DNA from: Larix kaempferi
Lineage: Eukaryota > Streptophyta > Pinopsida > Pinales > Pinaceae
Assembly: GCA_027924585.1 (NCBI GenBank)
Contig: BSBM01000602.1
Location: forward strand, 4,339,501 to 4,403,500
Direction: 5' to 3'
DNA length: 64,000 nt
In this document: positions 1-13,300 of the stretch, one piece after another
How the letters are laid out: every line of letters starts with the position of its first letter
Numbering within the stretch: position 1 is the stretch's first letter
Translations under genes and position numbers: made by a program
The notes under the pieces: model-generated
Database searches by the model: none
What the model was told of the DNA's origin: nothing
Seen by the model: the letters and a program-made list of their open reading frames with translations, nothing else

Positions 1-3000
1 TGTCAATTAAACAAAGAAGAGATACCGACAAGTGATTATGATTCCCAAGTTGACTTAGAAATTGAGGGATTCTTAATCACGTGGGCTGTGGTTGAATTTG
101 GATCCCAAGTGAATATCCTCTCAAGTGATTTTTGAATTAAATAAGGAGACCTAACCTAGTCAACAAGAAACTTTTTAAGATTGGCTAATTAAAGATACCT
201 TGAAGCCATTGGATTACTAAAAGGTGTTGAAGATGGGACTATTAGCCATGGACGAGGCCCAACTTTGATATCATCGGCCTGATTGAAGGGAGCACAATGT
301 ATGTATGTTAGTTTGAGTACCACTGGAAAGGAAGATGGAGGAAATCATCTCATTGGAAAAAATATAGACTAAAACTCAAAGAAAATGGAAAAAGAAGCAT
401 CATACCACTAAACCCTAAGGAGGGAAAACCTAGAAGAGAACCACAGGATGAAAAAGTTGGCGTTAGAAGATTATAACAAGTCATTCAAGGAAGATAGGAG
501 CACATTGAACCTAATGTCAGAGAAGAATTGCATCTTGGAACACCCATGTCTATGGAACAAAACTCATACATCGAGCTTTATGAATGGCACATGGATAATT
601 ATGAGTTGAGAACAAGGGAGTGTGGAAGTATTGAGGCTATCCCTAAGAATAGTATCAATACTTTATTCTCAATAAAATGCATGCTAATTGCTTTTAAAAG
701 GAAGATTAGACAATATCCTAGTCTAATCTCCACACACACAAAATCAACTATCTTCCCCACATTAAGATTTAAAGATCGAGAATCACTTATTATCCATGTC
801 AATGAAGTGTCAAAAAATAGAACAAGGTTGAATACCCTAAGTTGCATGTTTTTGGAGTACCCATGCTCACTCAATATAGACTTAGACCACAATGACCACA
901 TACTTTATAGAAAGATTTGGAGGAAGAAAATTGACTTCAACAACTTGACAACAAATTCCAAGCCTGATTTCTCACTTGAAAGACATATCCATGATTGTGA
1001 CAGAGAATGAAAAAAGATTAGGCACCATGATATGTTCCCAAATACATTAGTGAATGGTACAAAGTTGAGGAAACAAAACAAAGGCTTAGAACTAGTGGAC
1101 CTTAAAAGAGAATTTTACCATAGAACTCTCTTATTGTTTATCAAAAGTAAATCAAGCCAAAACAATAATAGTGGATTAGGATTAACACTCCAAAGACAAA
1201 ATCTACATCATAGAAATGTGTCAATAGAGGCAAGACCAACAACACAAATTTAAAGGTAATGCAACATATAAAGAAAAAGAATGAATTAAGGAATCAATAG
1301 AGAAGAAAAATATCATGAATAGAACAGAATCAATAACAATAAAGTCATGACAAAATCTTAATCAAAGAATCTAACAACATACATAGATGTAATCGACACA
1401 ATCGAAGACCCCAAATGTGGAAGAGTTTTGACAGAGAAAACCAAGCAACAAACATAATGGTCAGAGGCACATCGAGAAAACGAGGAAACATAAGTCAACC
1501 AAACAAAGATGCATTGATGCACATTTAATATAGACAACATCAATGATTTGGTATTCACATGAGTGACTAAACTGGAGTAAATGAAGGCACTGGCATGTCT
1601 ATAAATAGAACATCAAAGGGTAAATCAACACTTAAAAAAATGCACTCTAAGAAAAAAGGGCTGAGAAACTGATTGTGGAGGATAATAGAGTCAAAAATGA
1701 ACTTGTTGAAGAGTTGGAAGGAATGGCACCCAAAATGAGTAAGGCATTCAAACCACCAACAGTAGACACTAGGTCAAGAATAATCAAGCCACACTCAGAA
1801 GAAGAGGTTTGATAAACAACTAGAAATGGAGTTGGAGGCACATAGCAACAAATCAGGGATGCAAAATTGGAAGAAATCGATTCAAAAAAACATTGAAATA
1901 GTTACACACAATGTGCATTATTTGGAGGGAAAAGGAAAGATGAAACTCTATAGCTCGACATACTTGGGCTCTCCTTAGATTGTAGCAATTGAAGGGTTAA
2001 AGGAAGAAGTTGCCAAAACCATCATGATTCCATATCATGTAGGAAAGATCTAGCTAGATGAACCAATGGAAACCAATCCCCATCTCACCAAAAGGATAGT
2101 AGGTCTCCAAGACATGGGACAAGGCATCCCCAAAATGGCTAATCTCGTAAAATGGATTGAAAAATTTACAAGAGTGACTAACGCCAAGAACTCAAAGGGT
2201 TTGGTGATTAACCAAGTTAAAGAAGAAAAGATTAAATAGGTATGTATTAATGTGGCTCTCTTTGCTTAACTAGCTTTGGTAAGAACCAAATGTTGTTTTT
2301 TATTATGTTAGAAGCAATAAGTGGGGTCACTGTCAAAGAAGGCACAATTTACAAAATAAATTGTAACTAGGGAAATCGGTAACTGGGTCACGCTTGTACT
2401 CACATGATACGAGGTCAATTTCAATCTACTGCCACTATACCCCTAGGCGGACGGTGATGTCCCATATGTGACAAACAAGGTTGCCAAGGTTTGAACCCTT
2501 GATGTCAGAAGGAGTGAAAGCTCACAATGATGTCATAGATGAAGGGCAAGTTGACACAACAATCTAGAACAGAGAAAAGAGTAAGTCAACCTTGAAAAGA
2601 GAAAAGCAAGAAAACAATAAAAATCCCTAAAAAAGCAAACAATGCCTCATCAAAAAATAGCACTCAATAATTAACTACAAAATGATATCCTCAAAAAACA
2701 AGCAACAAAAAACACAACACAACACTTGAAAAGGGAAAAGAAGCATAGAACAAAACTTTTACAACATTTAAACTACAGTAAGATTAAGTTGGAAAATTTT
2801 TGCGTAAAGCATTAAGTAAAGAAATATATAAACAATGGACTTGAGCAGTAGTTAAGAGAAAAAAAGGAAAAAAGAAAATATATCGAGAGAAAGTAAAGCA
2901 AGCATTTGGAATATCTATTTTTGAACCAAAATAGACTACAAGCAAACTCGACAATTTTTCCCCGAGCCTATATTTTGTTGTTGGGCGTGCATTGAACTCG

Positions 3001-4103
3001 ATCAATGTGTATATCTGCTGCGCTTCATTGTAAAATATGTGTTGTTACATAGAGAATAGTTGACGAACTTCATTGGTTGAGAGGCCGATTAGTGGAAACC
3101 AACTCTTGAGTTGTCTTCATGAAGTCGAATCAATTGAAGATGTTGACTAACTCCCTGAACACACTGCCCACGAATACCGAAATGAATTTTAAGGTAATGA
3201 TGGATGTCAAGATAGAATATTAAAAACTATCATGGGTTCTTGCATTGGGTGCTAAAATAAAGTCATTTATATAACATGTAGTTGAGAAACTTGCCTCAAA
3301 TCTCTTGAAAAAATGAAAAAATGACCATGAAGAAGAAAGTGTCATGTAAGTCGGATAAAGTTTGTTTGTATGAAAAATATTATGTTCTTAGCTATATTGA
3401 GGCTTTAATGTAGAAGGTAGAAGGAGGATGGTATAAAGTATGTTACATGGAGCTTGGAGTTATAGTTGAAAAAAGAAAAAAAGTATGTTGCTAGATAACT
3501 TAATTGAGTTAATTAAGTCAATATAAAAAGAATTGAGTTGGCAATGTAAGTCAATTCTTAAGCGAGGAGGTTGATATTCGCCAATGTTAGTTGATACTTA
3601 GTAGACAACCTTTTGGTCAAGTCACCAAAAGCTTGGTGTCAGCAATAGATTTTGTGTTGAAAAACTATTGGATCTTACAAATAGTTAATTGTAAAGAGTC
3701 ATACTAACAGAGTTTAGTCAGTGAGTCATGTCTTAGTCAAGGCAAGTCTTAATCAAGCAATAATTTGAAGTCTTAGTTGAGTAAGAGTCATTTTTCATGT
3801 AATGTAAACATGCAAACTCCATTACATTGCCAGAAACCTTGACATTACTTTGATTAACTCTAAAGATCCAGTGAGAACACCCATGATCAACTAAAAGAAA
3901 AGTTTGAATGAACAAAGAGATTTCAACCAAGCAACATAAATATTTAAATAAAAACAAAGCATCTTGCATAGTTATGATTGAGAATTTCATTTATGCACTG
4001 GACACATAAACATTGAGCATTCAACTAAGCACTTGAATGAGAGATATTGCAACATTGAAGTTGAGCTATTAATTGAGAATTATTAGAACATGGTTGATTG
4101 AAC
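1..4103. other. Intergenic region, nothing recognised
   Basis: A-rich sequence with short open frames only. The longest (528-1010, plus, 160 codons, beginning MHLGTPMSMEQNSY) shows no recognisable motif and starts far from any promoter-like element. Since a polypurine tract and LTR follow at 4,915-5,331, part of this stretch may be the decayed interior of that retroelement, but no gag or pol motif was found. Confidence 0.5.
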
Positions 4104-4349
4104 ATTATGATTCGAGCACACACTTGTAGAGATAATTAATTGAGCATTATGATTCGAGCACACACTTGTAGAGATAATTAATTGAGCATTATGATTCGAG
4201 CACACACTTGTAGAGATAATTAATTGAGCATTATGATTCGAGCACACACTTGTAGAGATAATTAATTGAGCATTATGATTCAAGCACACACTTGTAGAGA
4301 TAATTAATTGAGCATTATAATTTGAGCACACACTTGTAGAGATAATTGA
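4104..4349. repeat. 42-bp minisatellite, six units
   Basis: Unit starts at 4,104, 4,146, 4,188, 4,230, 4,272 and 4,314 share attatgattcgagcacac followed by acttgtagagataattaat. The sixth is partial. Units differ by a few substitutions. Because 42 is a multiple of 3, the minus strand has a repetitive open frame (ISTSVCSNHNAQL units), which I do not regard as a gene. Confidence 0.92.
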
Positions 4350-4928
4350 TTTTGAGATTCTCACTACACCTATAGGAGAAGAAAGCAATTCAAGGAAGAG
4401 ACATCAAATAACAAATACACAAAGAGCTAAAGAAATTAACAGAAGAACAAATGAAATGATCAAATTCTCGATATATGAATTGCAATGCATAATCACTTGA
4501 GTTGTGACCTCGAAGATCAATTAAATAAGTAAAGTGTAACATAAGACCTTTTCCATTGGGCAATGACCGAGTTGAAAGATAGGTCAAACCACTAAACCAT
4601 TGAAAGCACCGTGAGAAAATAGTGTAAAAATGTAGGGAGATTCCATTATTGTGAGGTTTTGAGACAAGCATAAGGGTCTCCAAAACTACACGAGTCCCCA
4701 CTGTGCCAAAGTCACATAATGGATGAGACAAAAATCAAAGAGTTATAGGTCATAGTAAACCTTGTATACGTATATCTTCCCATATAACTAGCCAATGTTG
4801 TAACTAATTTACATATGCAGATCAATATGCATGGTTGATGCACAATGAAAATACTTAGGCAAGAGCAAAGATCCATGATGTTGTCGCACAATTTCTTTGA
4901 GATGAAACAAGAGTTTAAGGTTGGGGGA
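4350..4928. other. Probable retroelement interior ending in a polypurine tract
   Basis: No coding motif seen. The last bases, aaggttgggggatg at 4,917-4,930, form a polypurine tract directly abutting the TG of the LTR at 4,929, as expected for plus-strand priming in an LTR retrotransposon. Minus-strand frame 4,390-4,731 has no recognisable content. Confidence 0.5.
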
Positions 4929-5331
4929 TGTTGGAAGGACCTCTTAGACCTATATAAATGTCATTACACATTTATGAAGAGAATTAATATAAAGTCAATA
5001 CATGAATATATGAATGTAAATGCATATGTAAACTAAGAGAATATAAATGTCATTACACATTTATGAAGAGAATTAATATAAAGTCAATACATGAATATAT
5101 GAATGTAAATGCATATGTAAACTAAGAGAAGTGTGTAAGTGAACTCAACAAATGATTAGTTTGTAGTGAGTATAACTTTAACCAATAACCATCCCTATAA
5201 TTGTATAAATACTCATGAATAAGCAATACAACGTAGTTGATTGACCTTACCCACATAATCTCTTGAATATTTGTGTGTGCATGATGCAATGTAATCCTTT
5301 CATGAATGTAGTTGGAGCCCTATTTCCGACA
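4929..5331 (+). mobile_element. Orphan 3' LTR (TGTTGGAA...TTCCGACA), 403 bp
   Basis: Begins TGTTGGAA directly after the purine tract and ends TTCCGACA, giving imperfect 8-bp inverted ends with TG...CA. It includes a TATAAATA-like stretch near 5,200 (tgtataaatactcatg). No matching 5' LTR was found to the left, so the element is truncated or its 5' part lies outside the window. Confidence 0.65.
4952..5129. repeat. 89-bp tandem duplication inside the orphan LTR
   Basis: The block starting atataaatgtcattacac and ending gtaaactaagaga occurs twice with an offset of exactly 89 bp and essentially no differences. The duplication is therefore recent relative to its surroundings. Confidence 0.92.
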
Positions 5332-5439
5332 AGATTATATAGGCATGCCTTTATAAGTGGGTTCAAAGCCCCTATAAATTGAGGAATTTTTGAAGTGTCT
5401 TTTGATGGTTAAAGGACCTTCAATGCACCACATCACTAG

Positions 5440-7836
5440 TTTACCTCGAAAAAAATAATTTTGCCTTGAAATTGAATACTGCACATTTATCTTCCTCTAG
5501 GGTATCTCGAAATAGGATTAAGCAATTGGTTCACAAGTATGAAATTCTAATAGCCATTTCCAAATATTCTGTCAAGTTATCTTGCTATCACCCTTTCGAT
5601 ATTGGGTGTTTTTTGTGGTGTTAAACTCCCCTAAGATTTCAAGATCTCAAAAACCTCTCTAACAAAATGTTGGTTTTCTAAATATAAAAATAGAACCCCT
5701 AATAATTATCGCATTAATTATGTGGAAATTTCATGCACTCGAGATATTGACACAAAGCTGAAATTTCACTTTCTTCTTAAAAGGTTTATTGAGTCTCAAC
5801 CCTAGAATTTTCAGCCTTTAGAACTGTTATAAATTAAAGTAAAACAATAGAAAAAATTGCTATACTTCACATCTAATAGCCCCAAACTTCCCGGCAATCC
5901 AAGGAGAAAATATACCAAACCAAGACATAAATTTTCAACACTTCGAGGGCGACTTATCAACCAACAACCAAATCTGAAAAATGTACTTTAACAATAATAA
6001 ATACAACAATGTAACAACAATAAACACAACCACTTATATTCCTTCTTTAGATGTTAAATCACTTAACAATTTGTCATTTTACTTATGTCAAATCAACAAG
6101 ACATGACTCGCAATAAATAGCAAAACATAAAGAACACATAACTAGAAATTCAAATATGCAAATGGCACACAAGATATGGACAATAGGGAACTTCATATGT
6201 AAGCTCAAGATGAAGTATAAGTACATACCATAGCCTTCTCTCAAGGCTAGTACAAAATCGAACCATTCAGAATGGCCTAGCTAGGGTAAATTATTAAACA
6301 CTAGCTCAACCAAGAGGATCCAAGTGCAAAAATCTCTCCACTATCTCCAGGACAAAATGTTCTTTTTTTCTTCTTCACAAATCCACCATAGAGTTTTCAC
6401 ACAAAATCTTAATCTCCAATCTCCAAAGGTAAAATCCTAGCTGTAGAACTTGAAGACGCTCCAAATGCATGAGAAGACCAAGAAACCATAGTTCCTCTAA
6501 AGAGAGAGAGAGAGATAACAAGTACAAGTGAAGGTCCAAGAAAGAGATCCATGATCATTACCAATGTCCCCTACACAAGAGCAAACTCCAAATGAAGACA
6601 TCCCATCTAGAATTCATAACTCCACCTAGATTCTAGCAACTTCCTCCAAGAAGCTAAGTACAAAGAAAAGATGATTGTGTATAAAAGGACTCTTTCCTTC
6701 CCCTATTTATATGGGAGGTAAGGGAGGCCAACAATATTATGTAGGCCTAGGCCCTTATAAGCAATCTACATCAAGTCTTGTACGCCACACAAGTGGGACA
6801 TCCACTAAAAAATACAAAGATCATGCTCCAATGGTGATGTCATGCACCATAAAAACTCTGATGTAGCTACGCAAAGCAAGTCCACACCACTCCATCACAA
6901 GGCTCCACGGACTCCATTTATCCTCCAAAGTCAAGTACTCCACTAGGTCAGCTACCCCTTGCAATAACATTGTCAAAGTCCTAGACATCCCTATACTTGG
7001 CATTTTTTTCAATATAATAGATAAAGTTTTAATTACACAGATTTTCCATCAACTCAAAAATACATGGATATTAGCTTCACATTAAAAACTAGTTTTATAA
7101 TACTTGAAACATCAACATGCAAGGTTTTCATCATGTTTATCCAATGGATTTTTAAGTAGAAATTTATTTATTGCTTGGCACTACTTCATAAATTGAAATT
7201 ATCATCGCTTTAAAATCATAAACATTTGTATGTGACTTAGTTCATGTCATGTGCAATATAAAATGATACCTAGCAAATTAAAATTAATTAATAAACATAA
7301 GATAAATTAAATAGCTTCCCCTCTATTTTAAGAAGTACCGTGAAGAATATTTTCTTATTCTTTAAAAACAATTTCACTATTTCCTTCATTTCTACATATT
7401 TTTAATAATATGATCAATTGAAATATAAAATCATTGCAGAAAAGAGCTTTGGCACTTTGGCTTTTATTGGAAAAATGATGAATAACCATTACTACTACAA
7501 GCCACCAATAAGAAAAATATGCCTGAACATATACAGATAAATATTTTGATATTATTCATCATGCAAGATGAATACCAAGAGTACAAGCACTGCTACTTTC
7601 GCTTCTTTTGAAGGGGCACGGGGATGAAAAAAATGATAAATGTTATTGTGCAAACTTTATAAACATGGCTATTGGTGGTCTCTCCAAACAATGGGTGCTT
7701 CTGATTTTTTGAGGCGACGACTCGGAATATGGAATATTGTTTTTCATGTCTTTTCACCGTTCTATAAGTTCTTGAAATGTTGCACAACATTGTTCATCAC
7801 TCCATCAAGAAGCAATATTATGTTGTTAAAACTAAA
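5440..7836. repeat. Outer copy of 2.4-kb tandem duplication downstream of the kinase gene
   Basis: A direct duplicate of 7,837-10,372. Shared blocks occur in the same order: gaatactgcacatttatc (5,470 and 7,873), caattggttcacaa, the gagaga run near 6,500 and 8,895, the block tccatttatcctccaaagt, and the last kinase exon at the right end. On the minus strand each copy carries a TATAAATAG-like box (near 6,710 here) followed by a long transcript-like leader, so an LTR or other promoter may lie inside the unit. No ORF of note was found. Confidence 0.85.
7669..7799 (-). pseudogene. Broken duplicate of the last kinase exon
   Basis: Aligns with 10,217-10,340. The acceptor AG is kept (GATGGAG instead of GATGCAG) and the first codons give DEQCCATFQELIER. 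A substitution then creates an in-frame TGA as the 15th full codon. A 7-bp ATATTCC duplication further disrupts the frame, and the conserved CRP is changed to CCA. It lies downstream of the true stop and cannot serve as a normal 3' end. Confidence 0.85.
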
Positions 7837-9432
7837 TTACCTTGCCAAAATATTATTTTTGCCTCAAAATTGAATACTGCACATTTATCTCTCTAGAGTA
7901 ACTTGAAATAGGATTAAGCAATTGGTTCACAAATACGATACTTTAAAAGTCATTTCCAAATATTGTGTTAAGTTATCATGCTACTACCCTTGCGATGCTT
8001 ACAATATTAGGTGTTTTTTGTGGTGTTGAACTCCCTTCAAATTTCAAGCTCTTGAAAACATCTATCTAATACAATGTTGGTTTTCTAAATATAAACACAA
8101 AACCCCTAATATTTATCGCATTAATTCTTTGTTGAAATCTCATGCAGTCGAGCAATTAACGTAAAGCTAAAACTTCATTTTTTTCTTGAAAAGTTTTTCG
8201 GATCTCAGCGCTAGAATTTTCAGCCTTTAAAACTACTATAAATTAAATTAAAGTGAAACAACAAAAAAATCACTGTACTTTGCATCTAGTATCTCCAAAC
8301 TTCATGGCAATTCAAGGAAAAAATATATCAAATTAAGGCATAAATTTTCAGCACTTGTAGGGTGACTTACCAACCAACAACCAAATCTAAAAATGTACTT
8401 TATCAATAATAAATACAACAATGTAACAACAATAAATGCAACCCCCTTATTCTTCCTTTAGATGTTAAATCATTTAACAATTTGTTCTTTTACTTATGTC
8501 AAATCAACAAAACATAAGTCATAGTAAATAGCAAAACATAAAGAACATATAACTAGAAATTCAAATATGGACAGCTAGAAACTTCATATATAAGTTCAAA
8601 ATGAAGTACAAGTACATACCATAGCCTTCTCTCAAGACTAGTACAAAAATCCAACCATTCAAAATGTCCTAGCTAGGGTAAATAATTAAACCCTAGCTCA
8701 ACCAAGAGGGTCCAAGTGCAAGAATCTCAACAACGCAATCTCGAAGGCAAAATGTTTTTTTTTTTTTTTCACGAATCCATCGTAGGGTTTTCACACAACC
8801 TTAATATCCAATCTCCAACGGTAAAACCCTAGCCGTAGAACTCCAAGACACTCCAAGATGCACGAGAAGACCAAGAAACCATAGCCCTCCGAGAGAGAGA
8901 GAGCGAGAGAGAGATAACAAGTACAAGTGAAGATCCAAGAGAGCCATGATCATCATCAATGTCCTCTCCACAAGCGCAAACTCCAAATGAAGACATCCCA
9001 TCTATAATTCAGAACTCCACTTGGATTCTAGGAGCTTCCTCCAAGAAGCTAAGTCAAAGAAAAGAGCAGAAATGGTGATATGATGACTGTGTATAAAAGG
9101 ACTCTCCTTCCTCTATTTATATGAGAGGTAAGGGAGGCCAACATACCTATGTGGGACTAGGCCTTTATAATCAACCTACATCAATCCTTGTAGGCCACAC
9201 AAGTGGGACATCCACTCAAAAATACAAGTATCATGCTCCAATGGTGATGTCATGCACCATAATGACTCTAAAGTGATGTAGTTACGCAGAGCAAGTCCAC
9301 ACCACTCTATCACGAGCCTCCACGGACTCCATTTATCCTCCAAAGTAAAGAACTCCACCAGTTCAGCTACCCCTTCAATAACATTGTCAAAGTCCTAGAC
9401 GCCTATACTTGGCATTTTTAACTACATGGATT

Positions 9433-9650
9433 TTGTATCAATTTAAAAATACATAGATATAGCTTCAGATTAAAAACTAGTTTTATAATACTTGAAATTT
9501 CAACATGTAATGTTTTCACCATCATGTTTATTCAATGTATTTTCTATCAACTTAAAAATACATAGATATAGCTTCAGATTAAAAACTAGTTTTATAATAC
9601 TTGAAATTTCAACATGCAAGGTTTTCACCATCATGTTTATTCAAGGTATT
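9433..9650. repeat. 109-bp tandem duplication inside the inner copy
   Basis: The block containing acatagatatagcttcagat and aaaactagttttataatac occurs twice, 109 bp apart (about 9,433-9,541 and 9,542-9,650). The outer copy of the 2.4-kb repeat has it once (near 7,060-7,150), so this duplication is later than the large one. Confidence 0.8.
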
Positions 9651-10216
9651 TTTAAGTTGAAGTTTATCTATTGCTTGGCACTACTTGGTACATTGAAATT
9701 ATCATCGCTTTAAAATCATAAGCATTTTGTATGTAACTTAGTTCATGTCATGTGCAATATAAAATAATACTCTGGTAGAATATCAGATTAAAATAAATTC
9801 ATAAACACAAGATAAATTAAAAAGCTTCCCCTCCTCTATTTTAAGAATTACCATGAAAAATATTTGCATATTCTCTTTAAACCAATTTCACTCTCTTTCC
9901 TACATTTCTACATATTTTTAATAATCTGATCAAATGAAGTATAAAATCATTGCAGCAAAGGGCTTGGCACTTTGTGAATCTTGTTCAGTTTACACAGACT
10001 TTTCTTGGGATAATGATGAATAACTGTTACTGTTGCATGCCACCAACAAGAAAAGCATGCTTTAACAAATAGGGATAAAAAATTCGATATTATTCATCAT
10101 GCAAGATGAGTACCAAGGGTACACGCACTGCTACTTTCCCTTCTTTTGAAGGGTCACGGGGTCAAAGAAAATGGAAAATGTTGGCAAATGTTATTGTACA
10201 AACTTTATAAATTTGG

Positions 10217-10340
10217 CTACTGGTTGTCTCTCCAAACAGTTGGTGCTTGTGATTTTTGGGGCGACGGCCCGGAATAGTGTTTTTGCATGTCTTTCAACTG
10301 TTCTATAAGTTCTTGGAATGTTGGACGGCATTGTGTATCA
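10217..10340 (-). CDS. Kinase last exon with stop codon
   Basis: A 124-nt exon with acceptor TTGATGCAG. One base completes Asp, then [20 protein letters not shown] follows, and a short hydrophilic tail ends VWRDNQ and TAG (10,219-10,217). CRPTFQEL is the conserved alpha-H/alpha-I end of the kinase domain. The tail after it is only about 20 residues. This exon sits at the inner end of the second copy of the 2.4-kb tandem duplication. Confidence 0.9.
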
Positions 10341-13300
10341 CTGCATCAAGAAGCAAAATTAGGTTGTTAAATCTAACCGTATATTGTCTATAACAACAGC
10401 GATATCAAAAACATTATCTAAAATATGTATCTGCACCATCAAAACAAACATCAAGATGAAAGATATTTATATATTACTCATGCCAACAGCTTTCTATAAT
10501 GGCTGCCCAACGAGGGTCCAAGCCTTGAGGTATCTCTAACCGCTGGTTCATGAACCCCACAGCACCAACCACCTGCAAAAATATATATGAATATCAGTAA
10601 ACAAAATCAATGAAATATAAAACAAAACGTGTTCCACTGGAATACAAATGCAAAATGTGTATAACAACAAATGCAATATTTTAGTGCATGCTACTTGTAC
10701 TGTCTGTGCCTTGTATCAATTAACACATTACTTAAATGCACGCTGCATACAATTTTTTGCGAATCAGTTGTTTCTGGCTAAATTTGTTTAATATAAGACA
10801 AAATTCATCTGAAACAGGGAGAGAAGGGACTTGAATGCAACTTCATCGTTTCATCTAAACCACAAGGATAATATCCCCTCCTCGTCACATAATTCAAAAA
10901 ATGCAACATCATGCAAACATTCCAATTCTCACAAGACCCTCATTCCAAAGTATAATCTCCGCCATGGTTCTTGAAATAAAAATGTAATATGCTTCAGCAC
11001 TTGCATCCCAATGTCATATTCCTATTTTCACCGTTGAACTTGAAATCCTAAGGCACTTACACTATTTGAAAATCCAAAGGGGATGCCGATGTATGGGTGA
11101 ATGAAACGACTGACTTAAAATATCACAACGGATTTTTAGGCTAAGACATAAATAGTGTGATATTGTTAGCATGCCTTGTGGAGAACATATAGAAGCTTGA
11201 AATTAAAATATGACCAGTTTTTAAGCTCGAGCAGTTGCCATCAATGATTTACCAAGTTTTTAGGATGGGGGACGTGGGAACGAGGCTACACATCTGGGGA
11301 ACATGTGCAGACACCTCCCAAATTTCAGAAAATTTCATGGGAGCATCTCAAAGCCTCGACATATGGGGGGCCTTGTTTGAAAATTGAAATCCAAAAAATA
11401 TATGAAAAACAGACAAACCTAAAGGATGAAAGCATGAAATAAATATTCACATCGATATGTAAGTTGTCACAATCACACTTCATCAAACATTGTATTGCTC
11501 AATGTATTGATAGTACTCAAAAGATTCAAATGACAATGAAATATAAAGCTTACTAAATACAAGGGTACTAATACTGAATAGTAGAGTCAATGCCCCTGGT
11601 CATCAGTGTCCAACTCTAAAGAGTAAACTCTATCATGATCCATAACATAAACGGAAAAGTAACAAAAAGAGAGATCAAAGGGGCATCAATACTCAAGTTA
11701 TCAGTCCTTCGCATCCATCCACTGTAGGAAAGCATCAACACCACCCATGAGAATGTCAGTCTCATTATTTGAATCAGTCACTCTTAGGAGTAGTGAACAG
11801 TAAATTAGGGTAGGCAAAATAGGGTTTGGGTTTTTATTTATTTATTTTAAAAAATGAGGACCTTTTTCGAAGCCCATTCAGTTAACTTCGGGGGTAGCAA
11901 CCAGGCATCCTCATTTTCAGTGAGGGTGTCATGCAGACCCTGGTTTTAGGGGGGAGCATCCAAGAGTCCTTGTATTTGCCTGAGTTTTCATGAAAGTTGG
12001 GCATCATGAAACATTCCCAACAAGTTTGACCATTCCAAAAGCATGGGAAGCACCCAAGATTCCCACATGAAGCCAAAACATTGCCTTTTTAGGCAAAATA
12101 GTTTACCTAGTGTTTGCCTGAGTTTTCCTGAAAGTTGGGCGTCAGGAAATGTTTCCAAACAGGTTTACCTCTTCCAAAAGCAGGGGAAGCATCCCAAATG
12201 TCCCAACAATAGGTAGACACGTGCCAATACACGCCAAGCACACTCCTCCATGTAGTGGCCACATGCTAAGCACACTCCTCTATTTGGAAAACACACACCA
12301 ACACATGCCAAGTACTCAACTCATGATTTAAATACAAATAACTCATTGATGACTATTTTTTTGTATTTTTAGTACATTTTCTATTTTCAAAAGTAAAGAC
12401 TTCTTGTTCCTTAATTCCCATGTTATCCTGTTTCCTAGGATTTTGAAACTTGTCATTTGCTAAACCCCAACCTATTCTGGAAACTTTTGCCAACATTTCA
12501 TGAAACAAGCTTCCAGATTATAGTACAGTAAAATGTTTTGCTAACATATTGCTAGTATGCCTTCATATTAATCCTATATCAAAATGGCACATATCAAGAA
12601 ACAATCTAGATAATGGAGGGAACTGCTATTCCTCTGACTCTCTAAATAGAAATAGTCTCCTATTTGAAACTTCATACTTGCTTGGAAAGTAAATTAGTTT
12701 GTCAATTCTTCTCTGAAGATGATATCATGGCACATTACCTGGCCCTCTCCATTATAGTTAAAGGTTTGGCATTACCTTCTGAAAGCATTATATTATCGGT
12801 CCATTAATCCAATGCCTTTGAAAGACTGGTACCCACTGTGGCAGAAAGCACCAGTTTTCTACCTGTTCATATATATAAATTGGGAGTCCAGTAAGCATGT
12901 GACATTTGTGTTCAAATGGTTCATTGACAGTGTCCTTGGAAGTTCCCAACCAGTGCATAGTGATGATAGAGAAAGTCCCTTATGAGAGACCTAGCTAAAA
13001 GACTCCTTGCACAATGCTGATCGCCGTGGTGGAACACTCCAGTCATATTCTTTTGTGGACTTGCCTGTGCAGTTGCTTAAGCCCCATCTCCACAGATTCC
13101 TCTCAGGACACTGATCGTCCTAGTACCAGCCTCTATTCTTCTCTGATCATCATGTTTTTTAAAAGCCAAGGCACATGGCACATATGTCCTCCAAGCTCTT
13201 AACAGCTTGATCGTCAAAGATAAATTTCCCATTCCGATCATTGATTATCTCTTAGATAAGCTACATGGCACTCAGTTGTTCACCAAACTTGATCTCCACT

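Larger units (their letters stand above)
7837..10372. repeat. Inner copy of 2.4-kb tandem duplication, containing the functional last kinase exon
   Basis: The right end lies inside the last kinase intron, just beyond the exon acceptor, so the upstream exon at 10,478 was not duplicated. Copies differ by many substitutions and small indels, so the event is old. A minus-strand ATATAAATAG box occurs near 9,115. Confidence 0.85.

Noticed and set aside
528-1010. 160-codon frame as a host gene
   Set aside because: No recognisable domain, no splice or promoter context, in an A-rich stretch that probably belongs to a decayed repeat. Kept only as part of a region note.
2485-2510. tRNA-like T-arm (ggtttgaaccc)
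   Set aside because: No acceptor stem, D-arm or anticodon arm could be folded around it.
4104-4349. CRISPR-like array
   Set aside because: Units are contiguous with no unique spacers, and the surroundings are eukaryotic retroelement DNA.
4083-4388. 101-codon minus-strand frame of repeated ISTSVCSNHNAQL units as a repeat protein
   Set aside because: It is wholly produced by the 42-bp minisatellite. There is no promoter, no flanking coding sequence and no known family.
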